A stretch of DNA of 64,000 nucleotides from Platerodrilus igneus (Eukaryota > Arthropoda > Insecta > Coleoptera > Lycidae), in the NCBI GenBank assembly GCA_036346225.1, contig JARFIW010001104.1, positions 6,412,001-6,476,000 of the forward strand, read 5' to 3'. Position 1 is the first letter of the stretch; each line of letters begins with the position of its first letter. The notes beneath the pieces are model-generated. The model made no database searches, was not told the DNA's origin, and saw only the letters and a program-made list of their open reading frames with translations. Made by a program: the position numbers and the translations under genes. Shown piece after piece: positions 24,274 to 36,717 of this stretch.

Positions 24274-25880
24274 TGTTACGTGTAGCTTTCCAGTTTTCAA
24301 GTTATTCTGTGTTTTCTATAAAATCTTATCCGGTTCTCGAGGTGAATTTCCAACTCGTATTATTTCTTTGTTTATTTCTATTTCCGAATGGGTCGATTAT
24401 TTTATCTATCAGGTGTAGTGTGCATGATGTCGACATTCATTGTTTGTTTGAAGCTTGTAAAAGAGTAAAGTGAACGCTCTTGGTTTTGTTGTGTAATTTT
24501 ATAAGTGTGTATTGAGCATTTGTTTTAGCATCTCCTTGGGGAGGATCTGTAATTATACAACAGAAGTTAGTGGCGGTTGTCCACTTCCGTTTGTGGAATT
24601 TATTTGCGTCTCCGACTCTTCGCTTTTGCGATAAGGCCGTCCAACGTACGTAATTATTTAGGTACAGTATTGGTATTCTAATTATTTTTCTCTCATTTTA
24701 GTGGCCTTCTTCTTCGGTTTTATGTACCATCTTTTAGTACTACCTGCTTTAGACTGCCGTCGGTACTACTTTTAGTAGTATCTTTAGTTTTCGCCTACGA
24801 TCACCGTTCCTGCTTGTTCCTTGCTTTTGTTTACAAATTTAAATTGGCTGTTCTGGAAGGAAGCAATAGTTGCCCCGCCGATTATCGAGCCCAGAGCTGT
24901 GTTGCTACTACTAAGAGTACTCAGGACACCTGGATCTCGAAGGTCGTACACCTATTTACTTTAATACCTGTTTTTTTTTGGTATCGCCTCAACAACCACG
25001 TTATCAGCTAAATTTATTTACGCTTTAATTATTACAAAATCCAGTTTTATCACAACGAAAGTTATATTTTTACATTTTTGGAAATTAGAAGTAATGTTTG
25101 ATAAATTCTTTTGCTTTCCCCTCGGTGTTTACATGTTTAATCATTATTCAGGCGAACTATTGTGTGTACTTTTTTTAGATACCGAAGTTTTGTAGTAACA
25201 ATTGTGACCTACAGTGTGTTTATACTTTTTTTGTGATCTGCCTTACTATTAATTTCACCAGATTTATATGCTATGTATTTTGCCTTATTTTTCAGGTTTA
25301 TTTTTATGCAACGATATTTTGTTTTGTAAAAGATCCACCAACGAACGCGATATATTTATAAATTTTAGAGATTATTTATCTCCGCGCCTTTATATAACGG
25401 ATGAGCGACATGCCTTTCGTCGCGTTTTAACTTGCGTTAGTTACAACTTATTCATTCGCCTATTTTGCGGTACCCCGTGTATGTACCGAACCGTTCGTGG
25501 GTCTCCACGCATCACTTTATTGTCTTTTTTTTGTGCATTGTGTCACCTGTATTTGTGCCAAGTAAATATTATACGTGTTCCTTGATTATTATTTTTATTA
25601 TTGTTTTGAGTTAGCGCGTGGCGATTGTGCCGCTTTGTGCTGCTTGGATATGGTATTTGGGAACTTGTGTATGAGTTGGAACCTTTGAGTCACGGTTCTA
25701 TATTTTCTTTGTGGCAAGACTCTGGCGCCCTTACTCTTCGAGCTTCGCCATTCTGGTCCTTAGTCGAAGCCGTCAGCCCACGACCTCCTGGCTGAGCAAG
25801 CCACCCTTCCCTTCTGCCATCGTTACAACAGGGACCAATTACCTATCGTTCTATTTCTGGTTTACCATCAGCGGTGACAA
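24274..25880 (+). mobile_element. LTR-like insertion in copy B (probable solo LTR or remnant)
   Basis: Copies A and C run straight from GTATGTATCAA to CTTTACACA. In B, 1.6 kb intervenes. It begins TGTTACG and contains CGTTACAACA at 25821-25830, which gives TG...CA ends with a short inverted match, as in LTRs. A further 46 bp follows before the unit resumes. There is no pol, and no clean target duplication was found. A TGGCGCCC at about 25722 recalls the start of a primer binding site but diverges afterwards. Confidence 0.5.
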
Positions 25881-26194
25881 ACTTTACACAACTTTTACGA
25901 TCTCTTAGGGCTAATGTTTCAGCTTGAGTACGACTTTCCTGATTACAAAATTTGAAAAAAAAATTTTAGAAATTCTATATTAAGAAACTTCTTTCAAAGA
26001 AATGCGCTTGTTGATAAGTTTTCCAAAAATAAAGTTCGATATCATCATACAAATTTAGATACTGCTGAAAGTAAAGCTTTCCTTCTATATTAAGCTAAGC
26101 AGAAAGCTCTATTCATATACTTGTATCCTCTTAAGTTTGATCCTTCCGTTTTACTATAGAACGAAGCGTTTGAAAACTGCTTATATCAATTTCC

Positions 26195-27425
26195 TTAGAC
26201 CTTTGAAGAATTTGTTACACACTCTTAATTCGGCGCGTTTAACGCTCAGTGGTTGCAAGGATATTCACCCGGTTAACTAAATATAAAGAAGTAAACGGAA
26301 GTGAAATGGAATCATTGAATATACGAAATATATCGCTATAGTCGTGATGGAAGTATTCCTTAGTAGAAACTCCCTCACTTGACATACGATAGTTTTGCCG
26401 TTTATCCCTCTTAGTATTCTGTTCGTGATTCAGTTGGAAATTTTACCAGTTTCATATTCGTCGCTATAACTTTTATAATATGTCCTGTCGCAAATGCTCT
26501 TGATTTGCCATATCCACCTGCTGCAGATATCCTGCTAAACTTTTACCTTCTAATCTTGTTTCGCTGATATACTGAAGAGTCTCCAGTGCGATCTCAGGTG
26601 TCAGCAACTGTATCACTTTCTTTTGTGTTAAATTTTGTTCTTACTGAATCAATTGGACAACTTCTTGCAGAAGTACAGGAACGACAAGTACTTATTTTAT
26701 TATCCATAATAAAAATCAATCTCATTAAAATGTTGATTTGATTACTAGTAGAAGTGTTTGCAGATTTTAATGCTTTAATACTTCTTTTAAAATGTTATGC
26801 GTGTTGTAAACATCCTTAGACCTTTAAAAATTTGTTACAAACTCTTAATTTGGCGAGTTTTACATTCAGCGGTCCCAAACATATTCTCCCAGTTAACTAA
26901 ATATAAAGAAGTAAACGGAAGTAAAATGGGATCATTGAATATACGAAATATATCTCTATACTAGTGAATCTTTATGCCTCTTAGTATTCTATTCGTGATT
27001 CGATTGGAAATTTTACCAGTTTCATATTCCTTGCTATAACCTATATAATATTTCGTGTTATAACTTATATAATATGACCTGTCGCAAGAATGCTCTTGAT
27101 ATACCATATCCACCTGCTGCAGATATCCTGCTAAACTTTTACCTTCTAATCCTCTTTTGCTGATATATCGAAGAGACTTCAATGCGATCTGAGGTGTCAG
27201 CAACTGTATCACTTTCCATTGTGTTAAATTTTGTTCTTACTGAATCGATTGGACAACTTTTTGCAGAAGTACAGGAGCGATAGGTACTTATTCTATTATC
27301 TATAATATTATTAAAAATTAATCTCAATAGATTGTTGATTTGAATTGTGATTTGATTACTAGTAGAAGTGTTTGCAGATTTTAATGTTTTAATATTCATT
27401 TGAAAATGTTGAGCGTCCTTTAATG
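26195..27425. repeat. 597-bp satellite, two copies in unit B
   Basis: Two head-to-tail units match the array in copy A, with landmark positions near 26309 and 26929. They are more diverged from each other than the inner units of copy A. Confidence 0.95.
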
Positions 27426-27429
27426 GTTA

Positions 27430-29834
27430 TTATAATTCATCAACATCTTTAGCTCTTCAATTCTAGAACTGGTTAGACGCGTACCTCCATTGTATACAAA
27501 TTTTGAGCTAACCTACACATTTTCTTGAAATTCTCACAGCCTACATCCTTCACTTGTGCAATAATCTTATCTTAGTGTACTTCTACCACCCCTTTTTTTC
27601 TTTCTTTGTTTCTAATATATGCCGCGCTATTTCCTCATGTTTTGTATGCGTCATATCATTCTATCTCTCCTATGTTTCACTGCTTTCCGTATATTTTTTC
27701 ACCTACTATTTCCAGTGTCATTTTGTTCTTAACATTGTCTGTCCATGATATCTACATCATACATCAGTAACTCTACATTTCAACGGCTTCTACATTTTTC
27801 GTGTTCGTTTCTCCTACTGTCCACATTTCACAACCGTACAGTGCTGTGCTCGTCACATATGCGTTATTTGGCAGAAATCTTTAACTTCTTGAAAGTTCTC
27901 GTTTCCTAGTTGTATCCTAGTTTTTGATTTATTTCCCCCTTCTTTACATACTACTAACTTTAGTTTTATTTTTGTTAATTTTCATACTGTCTCTCTGTTA
28001 GAACTCTTTCCATTTCATTAAAAGCTGTTTCTGACTCTTCTTCGATAGATGCTAATACCGCTTTATCATCGGCAAATCTTAGCATATCAACCGTTTGTCT
28101 CTGCGTAATACTTCCAAATGTCTTTCTGCATTTGACAGTATTAATTGCCTCTCTGCCGTACAAGTTAAGAATTAGCAGGGATAGGGCACATCCGTGTCTC
28201 GGCCCTTATCTAGTATTTATTTCTCTACATTCCTGCTCTAACTATGTTGTTTGTTCGTTGCATAAGCTATGTACTATTTGTCTATCCCTATAACTCATTC
28301 TAATCTTTTTGAGAATTTCAAGCATTATTTACCATTTTACACTGTCGAATGCTTTTTCCAAATCTACAAACCCTATTTTCCTTTTTCTAGTGTTTTCTAA
28401 ATTATCACCATTAAAGCTAAAATCGCATATCGTGTTCCCCTGTTTCGCCTTAACCCAAATTGATCTTCTCTTAGTATTCCTTCATTTTGTTTTTTCATTA
28501 GTCTGGATATAATTCTAGTTAATATTTTTGACACGTGTGCTGTCTAGCTTATTGCTCGAAAATTTTCACATCTATCTGCACCTTTCATTTTTGGTATAGT
28601 GATTCTGATGTTACGTTTGAAATCTTTGGGTATCTTGCCTGTCTTATACATGTAATTACAAGTTGGAAGAAATCTTCTATTACAGCTTGTCCAACGGTTT
28701 TTAGAGTTTCTGCTTGCACCTCATTATACATGGTGCCTTGTTATTTTTCAAGCTCTTTAACGCTAATTCAAACTCATCTCTAAGTATAGGATTTCCCAAG
28801 CCATGCTTTTCAATGTCTGAATCCTGTTGTAGTGCTTTTAGTTTCTGTTCTGCATACAAATTCCCTCTTGCCATCTTAACATTTTCTCTACAGTTTCATT
28901 AATGATGTTTCCTCCCGCGCCCCTTATATTTTTTTATATAGGGTGTAATATTTCTAAAATTCATTCTAATTAGTTTGTACGCTTCGTCTGTCTTTCCCAT
29001 CTTTGCACTTTTCATTAATCCATTGTTCTTTAACTTTCCTGCACTTGTGAATAATTTCCTATTCTACGGCTTTGTATTTCTGTTTTTCTGCTTTGTCTAG
29101 TCTGTTTCTGTATTGTCGCGTTTCTTCTATTAAATTCAAAATATCCTTTGTTACCCATGGTTTTTTACTTTCTATTTGTTTACACCACATATCTCTGAAA
29201 ACCATTTTTCTTAACCTTCTTTGGGAATTAAACCACTCATTGTTTCAAAATCATCTTTATTTACGTTTCGATTCATGACCTAGGATTATTGTCAAAATAA
29301 TAAAAATCAAGTTTAACATTTATGACAGAAACTGAAGGTGACTTTGATTTATTGATGTTCGATATATTTGGTTTGAGTACATTAGGCGAAAATTTTAAAG
29401 TTTAAAAGAATGATTGCCTTCAATTTGTGTTGCGTCCTTGGAATGACTGTTTAGGTAGCCACAGCTAATTAACTTTTATTGGTAATTTCAAATAAATTCA
29501 ATAATTTAAAGATTTGAAAACCTTTTTTAACATATTTCTATTTATACGGTTGAGGGGATGGTTATTAAAGAAGTGTGCGACTACCTTACCGTACGGTTTA
29601 AGTAGCCGTTTTTTATATTTATCTTGAGGGAGAAAACTACCTTATTACTGATATTTAGTGCATGTGAAGGGGGTTAAATAGTTAAATGTTAAACAAACCA
29701 CAACAAACATACAGAGAGTATTTACTCTAAACACCATGTCTAAGCTGAATTTAATGTTATGCCATACTGTTTCTACTTCGTTAGTATTATAAATATTCTG
29801 TGTTTTTTAGGGACTCCTTTGTGAATATCTATAT
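27430..29834 (-). pseudogene. RTE-like LINE fragment in copy B
   Basis: It aligns with the LINE fragment of copy A throughout. The reverse transcriptase core FADD is preserved at about 28070 within a frame at 27975-28163 (MLRFADDKAVLAS), where an invariant-looking aspartate pair remains. Frame breaks on each side, a missing endonuclease and the same internal 0.5-kb insertion make it non-functional. Confidence 0.85.
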
Positions 29835-29835
29835 A

Positions 29836-29948
29836 CATACCCCAGGACGTAAGGGATTTACGGTGCCTCGACATTTTGCAGCGCCCTCGCTTGGCTCGGG
29901 CTGCAAACCGTCTCATAGCCGTCACCCCTACTTACGTCCCTTAGTATG
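29836..29948. mobile_element. 113-bp MITE with TA target duplication, copy B
   Basis: Essentially identical to the MITE at 21875-21987, with the same inverted ends and flanking TA at the same place in the LINE. It was copied with the unit and is not an independent insertion. Confidence 0.75.
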
Positions 29949-30177
29949 TAATATACTATTATATTTACAAAAGTGATACATCATATATAGTCTTAATATT
30001 GTTAGAAAGGTTCATCCATTAATGAAGGAGAAGCAATTTTAATAGATTGAGCGTTTTAAAACAGAACCTTGGAAAGAAGCATATTGGAACGCAAATGTTT
30101 TATTGTTTTACTGTAGTTGTACACAAAATTGTCCATGTAAAAAAAACGAGAGAGGGCGTGGTGTGGAAGGGAAGGGA

Positions 30178-30215
<38 letters not shown>

Positions 30216-30260
30216 TGAAAGAGGGAGACAGAGCGAGAGAGAGACAGAGAGAAGGAAATT
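30178..30260. repeat. (GA)n purine tract, copy B
   Basis: About 80 bp of GAGAGA, shorter than in copy A, at the homologous position. Confidence 0.9.
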
Positions 30261-32775
30261 GAGCTGGGCAAGTTGTAGTCACAAAAGAATCGAACAGGAT
30301 TTGAGAACACCTGTACTTGGATTAATACTTACAAATTCAAACACTGTGTAGCAAAGAAACAGAACCTACAACTTCGGATGAATGGCTTTATGACTAGAAC
30401 TTGTGGTACCCGAATAGATTGTTATATGGTATATGACATACTCAAATTGCATAACTGCGCAGATAACGAGAAGTTTGTGTATAGATCTCAGGATAAAAGT
30501 TAACCTTGCTAAACTCATTCTGATTTTAAAACAACGGGCAAGGCCAATCGATAGATAAAATTTACAAACGTTGGCAATTTAATAATAGAGAAATCATGTA
30601 TCTAAAAAGGTAGCTGTCAGACACATATTATTCAAACTAGTGAGGGTAATAAATTAAAGAAATAAACACTGACAGACTTTATTGCCTGTTAGCTTGCCAA
30701 ACTAACCTAAGAAGTTACACGGCTTGTTTATCGATATCCTTTAAACATAAAGGACTTTTATCATTCAAACACAAAGTTTGAAGGTCTGATCATAACTTCT
30801 GCAGAACCACCCCCTCATGATAGAATAAACACAAGCAGACTAGATGAAAAGCTTTATTATGTAGAGACGTAGATCTTCCAATACTAGACATTTTAATGAT
30901 CAATTCGAAAAAGCTGATCCTTTATAGGAGTTCTAAGACCGTCAGACATCGGTAATTAAATGTAATCACATTCATATGATTGCAGGATTGCCTTGAGGCA
31001 TTTAACCATCTAGTTTGTATACAGGGTGGCGTTAGTTATATGTCATTAATTTAAAAGGAGCGTTGAGACCGATAAAACAAACAAAAATTGTTAATAAATC
31101 TGTAGTCTGAAACGAATGGTTAAGTCACAAACAGACACACAAAAACCTATCATAAATGCTTTAAAACCACTGCAATGTTAAGTAGGTCACGAATAAAATA
31201 TACAATAACATAATCTTTTAGAGTCGACCAACCAAGTTGTGACCTTATACAAACTTAAATTAGTGAAATAGAGTGCATTTTAGCTGCCAAACGAAATAAC
31301 CCAATGCACTTTAACTGCTACTAAAATAAGTTCTAATTTTTTTTTAAAAATTCGGATGATATAATGGTAATCACAACCAAAATAAAATTTCATTATGCTG
31401 ATTTGAGCAACTGCATTGGGTTTCTGACCTCGTTATCTTTTATTTCTTGCAGTTGAGCTTTGTAAATCTTTTATACGATAACCTACTTTAAGTTGACTTT
31501 GTTTTTTCATTGAAATAGTTCATAACGCGAGTTAAATGATTCGTAGGTATTTCTCCTGTTCAATTTTGTAACTTGTGTTCCACTACCTGCTTACGTAAAA
31601 TACTTAAACGCCGGTTGTGATTTAATTGTAACTGATTCTAGATAATTAGAGATTTTGTGTCGCGTAGTAGTTTCGTGAATTGTGATTTGAAATCGCGATG
31701 GCCGAGAGATACATACCACGAACTTGCCGATATGCATTTATGATTCAGAATAACACTAGCATTGGTAAGTTATTCCTTATAAACATACAACAAAACAGCA
31801 GTCCTAAAACTTTTGCTTAAGTTGACCAAGGTCCTGCATTTAAAAATCACTATCACCTAAATTTAATAACACAAAGCTAATGCCCCCTGTATATTTGAAT
31901 GCAGAATCAGAAATAATTTAAAAATAGGAATTTTATGAGACAAACGCAATTTTTAAAAGTGAATAAATATTTAAGGTAGAGCATTTTAAACTAAATTAGA
32001 GAAACAAATGTTAATTGAACTGATTATCAAGAAATTGAAATTATTATTATAGTTTGCACTCCATTGGCCAATTTAGTTGAACCTACATGAGCAGTCTGGC
32101 AAAATCACGATCTAGCTATTAAAGGTGTCAACCGCATGGTAAATTAATTTATAACAAAAGAACTTTTGCTAATTACTGTATGTATCAACTTTACACATTT
32201 TTCACGATCTCTTAGGGCTGATGTTTCAGCTTGAGTACGACTTTCCTGATTACAAAAGATAAAAAAGAAATTTTAGAAATTCTATATTAAGAAACTTCTT
32301 TCAAAAAAAATGCTCTTGTTAATAATAAGTTTTCCAAAAATAAAGTTTGATATTATCATACAAATTTAGATACTGCTGAAAGTAAAGCTTTTCTTCTATA
32401 TTAAGCTAAGCAGAAAGCTCTATTCATATACTTGTATCCTCTTACGTTTGATCCTTTCGCTTTGTTATAGAACGAAGCGTTTGAAAACTGCTTATTTCAA
32501 TTTCCTTAGACCTTTGAAGAATTTGTTACAAACTCTTAATTCGGCGCGTTTTACGCTCAGTGGTCGCAAGGATATTCACCCGGTTAACTAAATATAAAGA
32601 AGTAAACGGAAGTGAAATGGGATCATTGAATATACGAAATATATCGCTTAGTCGTGATGGAAGTATTCCTTAGTAGAAACTCCCTCATTTGACATACGAT
32701 AGTTTTGCCGCTTATGCCTCTTAGTATTCTGTTCGTGATTCAGTTGGAAATTTTACCAGTTTCATATTCGTCGCT

Positions 32776-33136
32776 CATCATCATTTTGTTTTCGACCTTA
32801 CTTAAGGTCGGTTTGTCGCAGCTCTAACTTCTTTTCTATTCTGTGCTAATCTAAAAAGCTTTACATACCCTTCACAACCTAAATTTCTAATAATTTGACT
32901 AATATAGTTTGGTCTAGGTCTTCCTATATCCTTCTATCTTTTTCCTATCCAGCTGACTCTACATAGATATTAGCAACCTGATGGTTGTTAAAGAACTCTA
33001 ACATGTTTACATGATTACCATTTATAAGGAAATGAAATATAACCTGGTTATCCGCTTCAAAAAGGAAAAGTGTTAAATTATATGTTATGGTAAGGCTTAA
33101 GCAACGAATCGCTGCCAACATGCCAGACCGCTACCT
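32776..33136 (-). mobile_element. LINE 3'-end fragment (RTE-like) with unresolved extra sequence
   Basis: It interrupts the 597-bp unit between CGTCGCT and AATATGTCCTG. It starts (plus strand) with CATCATCATTTT, the same ATGATG-type tail as the other LINEs here. About 180 bp then reads on the minus strand like the C-terminal and 3' region of the RTE-type LINEs, including a GRPR-like peptide. The remaining 180 bp is unassigned. About 11 bp of the target was lost. Confidence 0.5.
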
Positions 33137-35060
33137 AATATGTCCTGTCGCAAGAATGCTCTTGACTTGCCATATCAAACTGCTTCAGATATTCTGCTTT
33201 ACTTTTACTTTTAAATCCTGATTCGGTGATATCTGGAGTCCCCAGTGGGATCTCAGGTGTCAGCAATTGTATCACTTTCCATTGTGTTAAACATGGTTCT
33301 TACTGAATCGATTGGACAATATCTTGCAAAAGTATAGAAGCGACAAGTACTTATTCTATTATCCATAATAAAAATCAATCTCATTAAGTTGTTGATTTGA
33401 ATTGTTCATTTTCGGCAATAATTGGTTATTTTATTTACAATAATTTTCAACTCAAATTCTTTGCTAATTAATTATCCGTTTATCTAAATTCCATGTCTAC
33501 GGTTAAATAAAAGCGTCTATTTATAATTAAAAAGAAATACGCTGGTTAATAATTTTCAACTAAAATCCACTTTGCTTTTAAAACGAAACTTTATTCGATA
33601 AACTAAATATCCTGTATATTTTACTTGGTAAATACTTCCGCTAATAATGAATAAATTCTACTTCCCAGAAACCCCTAACGTAAAGTTTACGCTATACTCA
33701 GATAGTCGATTACGTGTTTCAAGAATCCGATAATTGCTTCTTATGTATTTTCCGTTGGAAGAATTCGTCGAATTAAAGCTGCGTATTATCTCAATATAAA
33801 CTGTGTTTTTCCAGATTAATTCTGAACATAAATATTATTTTGAACTCTGGTCACTAGCTGAAGAAAATTGATTTTAATTGCTTTTCAATTTACACAACGG
33901 AGACGCGTATAGGAGTGTTTGGTTGTTTCCGTTTTTGTTATAAAAATTTGTGCACGCAATACGGTGTGGTAAGTATTTAGGGTTTTTAGAAAATTGTATT
34001 TTTCGTCAAAATTAAATGAATTTTTACTGGTAATTGCTTTAGCTTCTTCCGGTGGCCTTAAAGCCACGATAACTGGTCATCCCTTGCTGTAATCGGAAGC
34101 CAAGTGCGTTCTTTCTGGGTGTAGGCCCACTTACTTGTTGCAGTGGACCAGCTAATGACTCAATCCCTACGTCAGCAACTTCGAGAGTGAGTGTTTTCTT
34201 TCTCCATCATATACGATTGCAACCATATCGGTTGTGATTTTCGGTTTAAGCTCATGCATTCTTAAATTTAATCCGTTTAGATGACAATTAGTGAATCAGT
34301 TTGAGATTTATTGACACTATGTGAATGCATTACTATTTGCTTTAAATAACTAAGAGTGTACAACTTATTAAAGTGAAAACGAGTTGAAAGCTTGCTGGCA
34401 CGTTTGAAAATGTTGTTGCCATTAGATGTATATACTTAGTTTTACCATGTTGATTTAGAACTGTTGGTTTTAGAGGGCTTAATTTTGTAACGGGCATTTT
34501 TATAGCTTAACATTTTACGCTATACTCAATTCTTAAAATACATTGTTTTTGGATCGCTGTTTGCATAAAGTAAATACTTTTGAATAGTTTTCAGATTTGT
34601 ATGCAATTTAACTCGCGTGTATTAATTTTAAAAGATAGTTTAATTGAAGATTGGTTTTCATTAATAAATAAATTGCAAGGAATGAATTGTAAATTGGTTT
34701 ATTCGTAAATTACTTTCCAACTTATCGAAAATGATAAACAACTGTAATTAGTTATTAGATATGATGGCTGCATTCACGTTTTGGATGTTCCTTATGTTAT
34801 TAGCGAAGGAGATATTAGTCGATAAGAGGTTGTAATAGCAACGGGTTGATATAAAACAGATGGAGAGTTGTAGTTTGTTCTTGGTTCCGATATATTAAGT
34901 ACGTTGAAAATACTGCTTCTTTCTGCTTTTGACAATAGTGAGAATTAATGCGGGATTAATTTTCGTATTGTTCATGAACAAGCACGGCATGTTTTTAGTT
35001 GATTTTCTGTTGGAAATAAAAGCGGTAAAGCTTGTTAAACTCGAGGTACGTGAGTTTTAC

Positions 35061-35222
35061 GGAACATTTGACGGACGGTTTTATTGCTTACGCGTGCCTA
35101 CTAATTGTTTTTAGTTGTTTTTCTTGTGAGATAAATGCTTTAAGGAACATTTGACGGACTTACTTTAGTGATACGCGTACTTTACTAATTTGTGGTTTTA
35201 GTTGTTTGTCTTGTGAAATAAT
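35061..35222 (+). repeat. two direct repeats of about 84 bp inside the putative LTR
   Basis: GGAACATTTGACGGAC begins both copies (near 35060 and 35143), and both contain an ACGCGT core, a TTTTAGTTGTTT segment and CTTGTGARATAA. Tandem repeats of this kind are common in LTR U3 regions. An enhancer role is inferred only. Confidence 0.75.
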
Positions 35223-36343
35223 AGTCGTAGAACTTGCTAAACTGACCGATTCTTTCTTTAGGATTAATGTGTGTGCGATCTAGTCTAGTGTCCCTTTGTT
35301 TTATCAGATTAGTGCATACTTTGGATTATTTAAATACAGTGGATACTGTGGTTTCTGCATTTTTCTAACACCAAAGAATCTAAAATAGATCATTGCTTGC
35401 GCGAATTTTGCTATTTGCGAAATATAACAGATTACCGGTTTACAAAGGTATTGGTTGAAGTTTCTGACTGCTTTTTGGAGGTTTATGAAAATAATATACA
35501 TTTGATCCCAGTTGAAATTAAACTAGTGCTACAAAATATTTCGAAATTATTGTCTCAGGAAATAGAATTAACAAGAAATTTATCAATGCTACATAGTTCC
35601 GTCGCGTGATGGTGTCTGCTGCTAACCCCAGCGAAATGCGTAGGTGTGATTAGTGTGACGTGTGATAAGTTCCATCAACACCCTCACAGTCCAGGGTAAA
35701 GTGCTTCGTTAGTGCAGGACATTGTGAATCTCACACTTCCGTTGCAAGGAAGCGTTGCTGAAGGACTTTTGTAAGTTGAACTATTTCCTACTTGTTATTA
35801 CTTTAAATATCTATCCGTTGCTTTACCATATCTTTGTCGTTCTGATACCTTTTACAAAAGACTTGCATGAAATTTTAAAACATAAGAAAAAAAAAAGAAA
35901 GAAAGAAAGAAAGATCAATACTACTGAATTACTCATATCAATTGTGTCTTACCTATTTATTTTTTTTTTAACATTTTGTCTGATTTATGTTTAATTGGTG
36001 TGTGAGGAAACGTTTCTGCTACTCTCCAATATTACCTCACTTTGTACTAAAAAATTTTGTACTGCTTTTACCGTTGTTATATTATATAGATTATCCAAAC
36101 AGTTTTTTTTTACATTCTACAAAGTACTGAATAATTTAGACTTATCATTGCTGCTATGCTTTTTTCTTTTTTTTAAGGTTTGCTTGACTATTTTTCTTGC
36201 AGGTATTATCACTAACTCCTTACAGCCGCGTACATGGTATGTTGGTCTGCTTTCTACAACCCCCCCTAATCTCAGATTGAGCCCAGTCATTTATTTGATT
36301 TTCTTTGTGTTACGCACGGCTACCAGACAACGTAGCATAACTT

Positions 36344-36361
36344 TGGCGCCCGAACAGGGAC
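36344..36361 (+). other. primer binding site complementary to tRNA-Lys
   Basis: TGGCGCCCGAACAGGGAC is the 18-base complement of the 3' end of animal tRNA-Lys(UUU), used as the minus-strand primer by several retroviruses and LTR retrotransposons. It lies six bases after GTAGCA, the putative LTR end, which is where a primer binding site is expected. Confidence 0.9.
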
Positions 36362-36599
36362 TGCCACGAATTACGTAACATAACAATTTCTTTTGGTCGA
36401 AATCAATCTAGGGAGTAACCTAAAACCGGCAGCTTGCCATTTAAAAAAAATGATTTGTTCTTTTGGTTGATATTCTTTTTAGATTTAGTGTTTAATTATT
36501 TATTGCGTGTACATATTGTGTTTAATTATAGGTTTTTTTTGTTAATATGTTGTGTTTTGAGCATAAATGAGCGTGTGTAATTTTTCTTTCTTTATTTCA

Positions 36600-36717
36600 G
36601 GCCTCCCTTAGTTTTTGTTGTAGGTATAATACCCCCTCCACTCGCCGATTGAGCCCGGTTGATTCCTTTTTTTTTTGTTTTTTCTAGGCTACGTTAATGC
36701 ACGTAGCAATTGTGATT
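36600..36717 (+). repeat. truncated 3' LTR of the tRNA-Lys-primed element
   Basis: It shares GTAGGTAT.AT, the CCCCCT block, GATTGAGCCC and the CACGTAGCA end with the sequence at 36190-36337. The last 20 bases form a hairpin (GCTACGT ... ACGTAGC). Confidence 0.6.

Larger units (their letters stand above)
23838..31757. repeat. 8-kb tandem unit, copy B (7.92 kb)
   Basis: Same order as copy A but with two 597-bp units instead of five and an extra LTR-like insertion of about 1.6 kb at 24274-25880. Losing three units and gaining the insertion accounts for the nearly equal length. The LINE, its internal insertion and the MITE sit at the same points as in A. Confidence 0.9.
33412..36717 (+). mobile_element. 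LTR retrotransposon remnant with tRNA-Lys primer binding site
   Basis: Copies A and B read GAATTGTGATTT here. In C the same ATTGT occurs at both ends of the insert, giving a 5-bp duplication. The right end ...CACGTAGCA matches the sequence ...CAACGTAGCA just before the primer binding site at 36344, so both are LTR 3' ends. If so, the 5' LTR could be up to about 2.9 kb, unusually long, or it contains nested DNA. Only about 250 bp of internal sequence separates the binding site from the truncated 3' LTR. No gag, pol or env remains. Confidence 0.65.

Noticed and set aside
25722..25740. Primer binding site TGGCGCCC in the copy B insertion
   Set aside because: Only the first eight bases match the tRNA-Lys complement and no LTR end lies directly before it.
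33412..36717. Helitron, because the insert begins with TC and ends near a hairpin
   Set aside because: There is no CTRR end, the hairpin is at the very last bases, a target duplication is present, and a primer binding site with LTR ends is inside.
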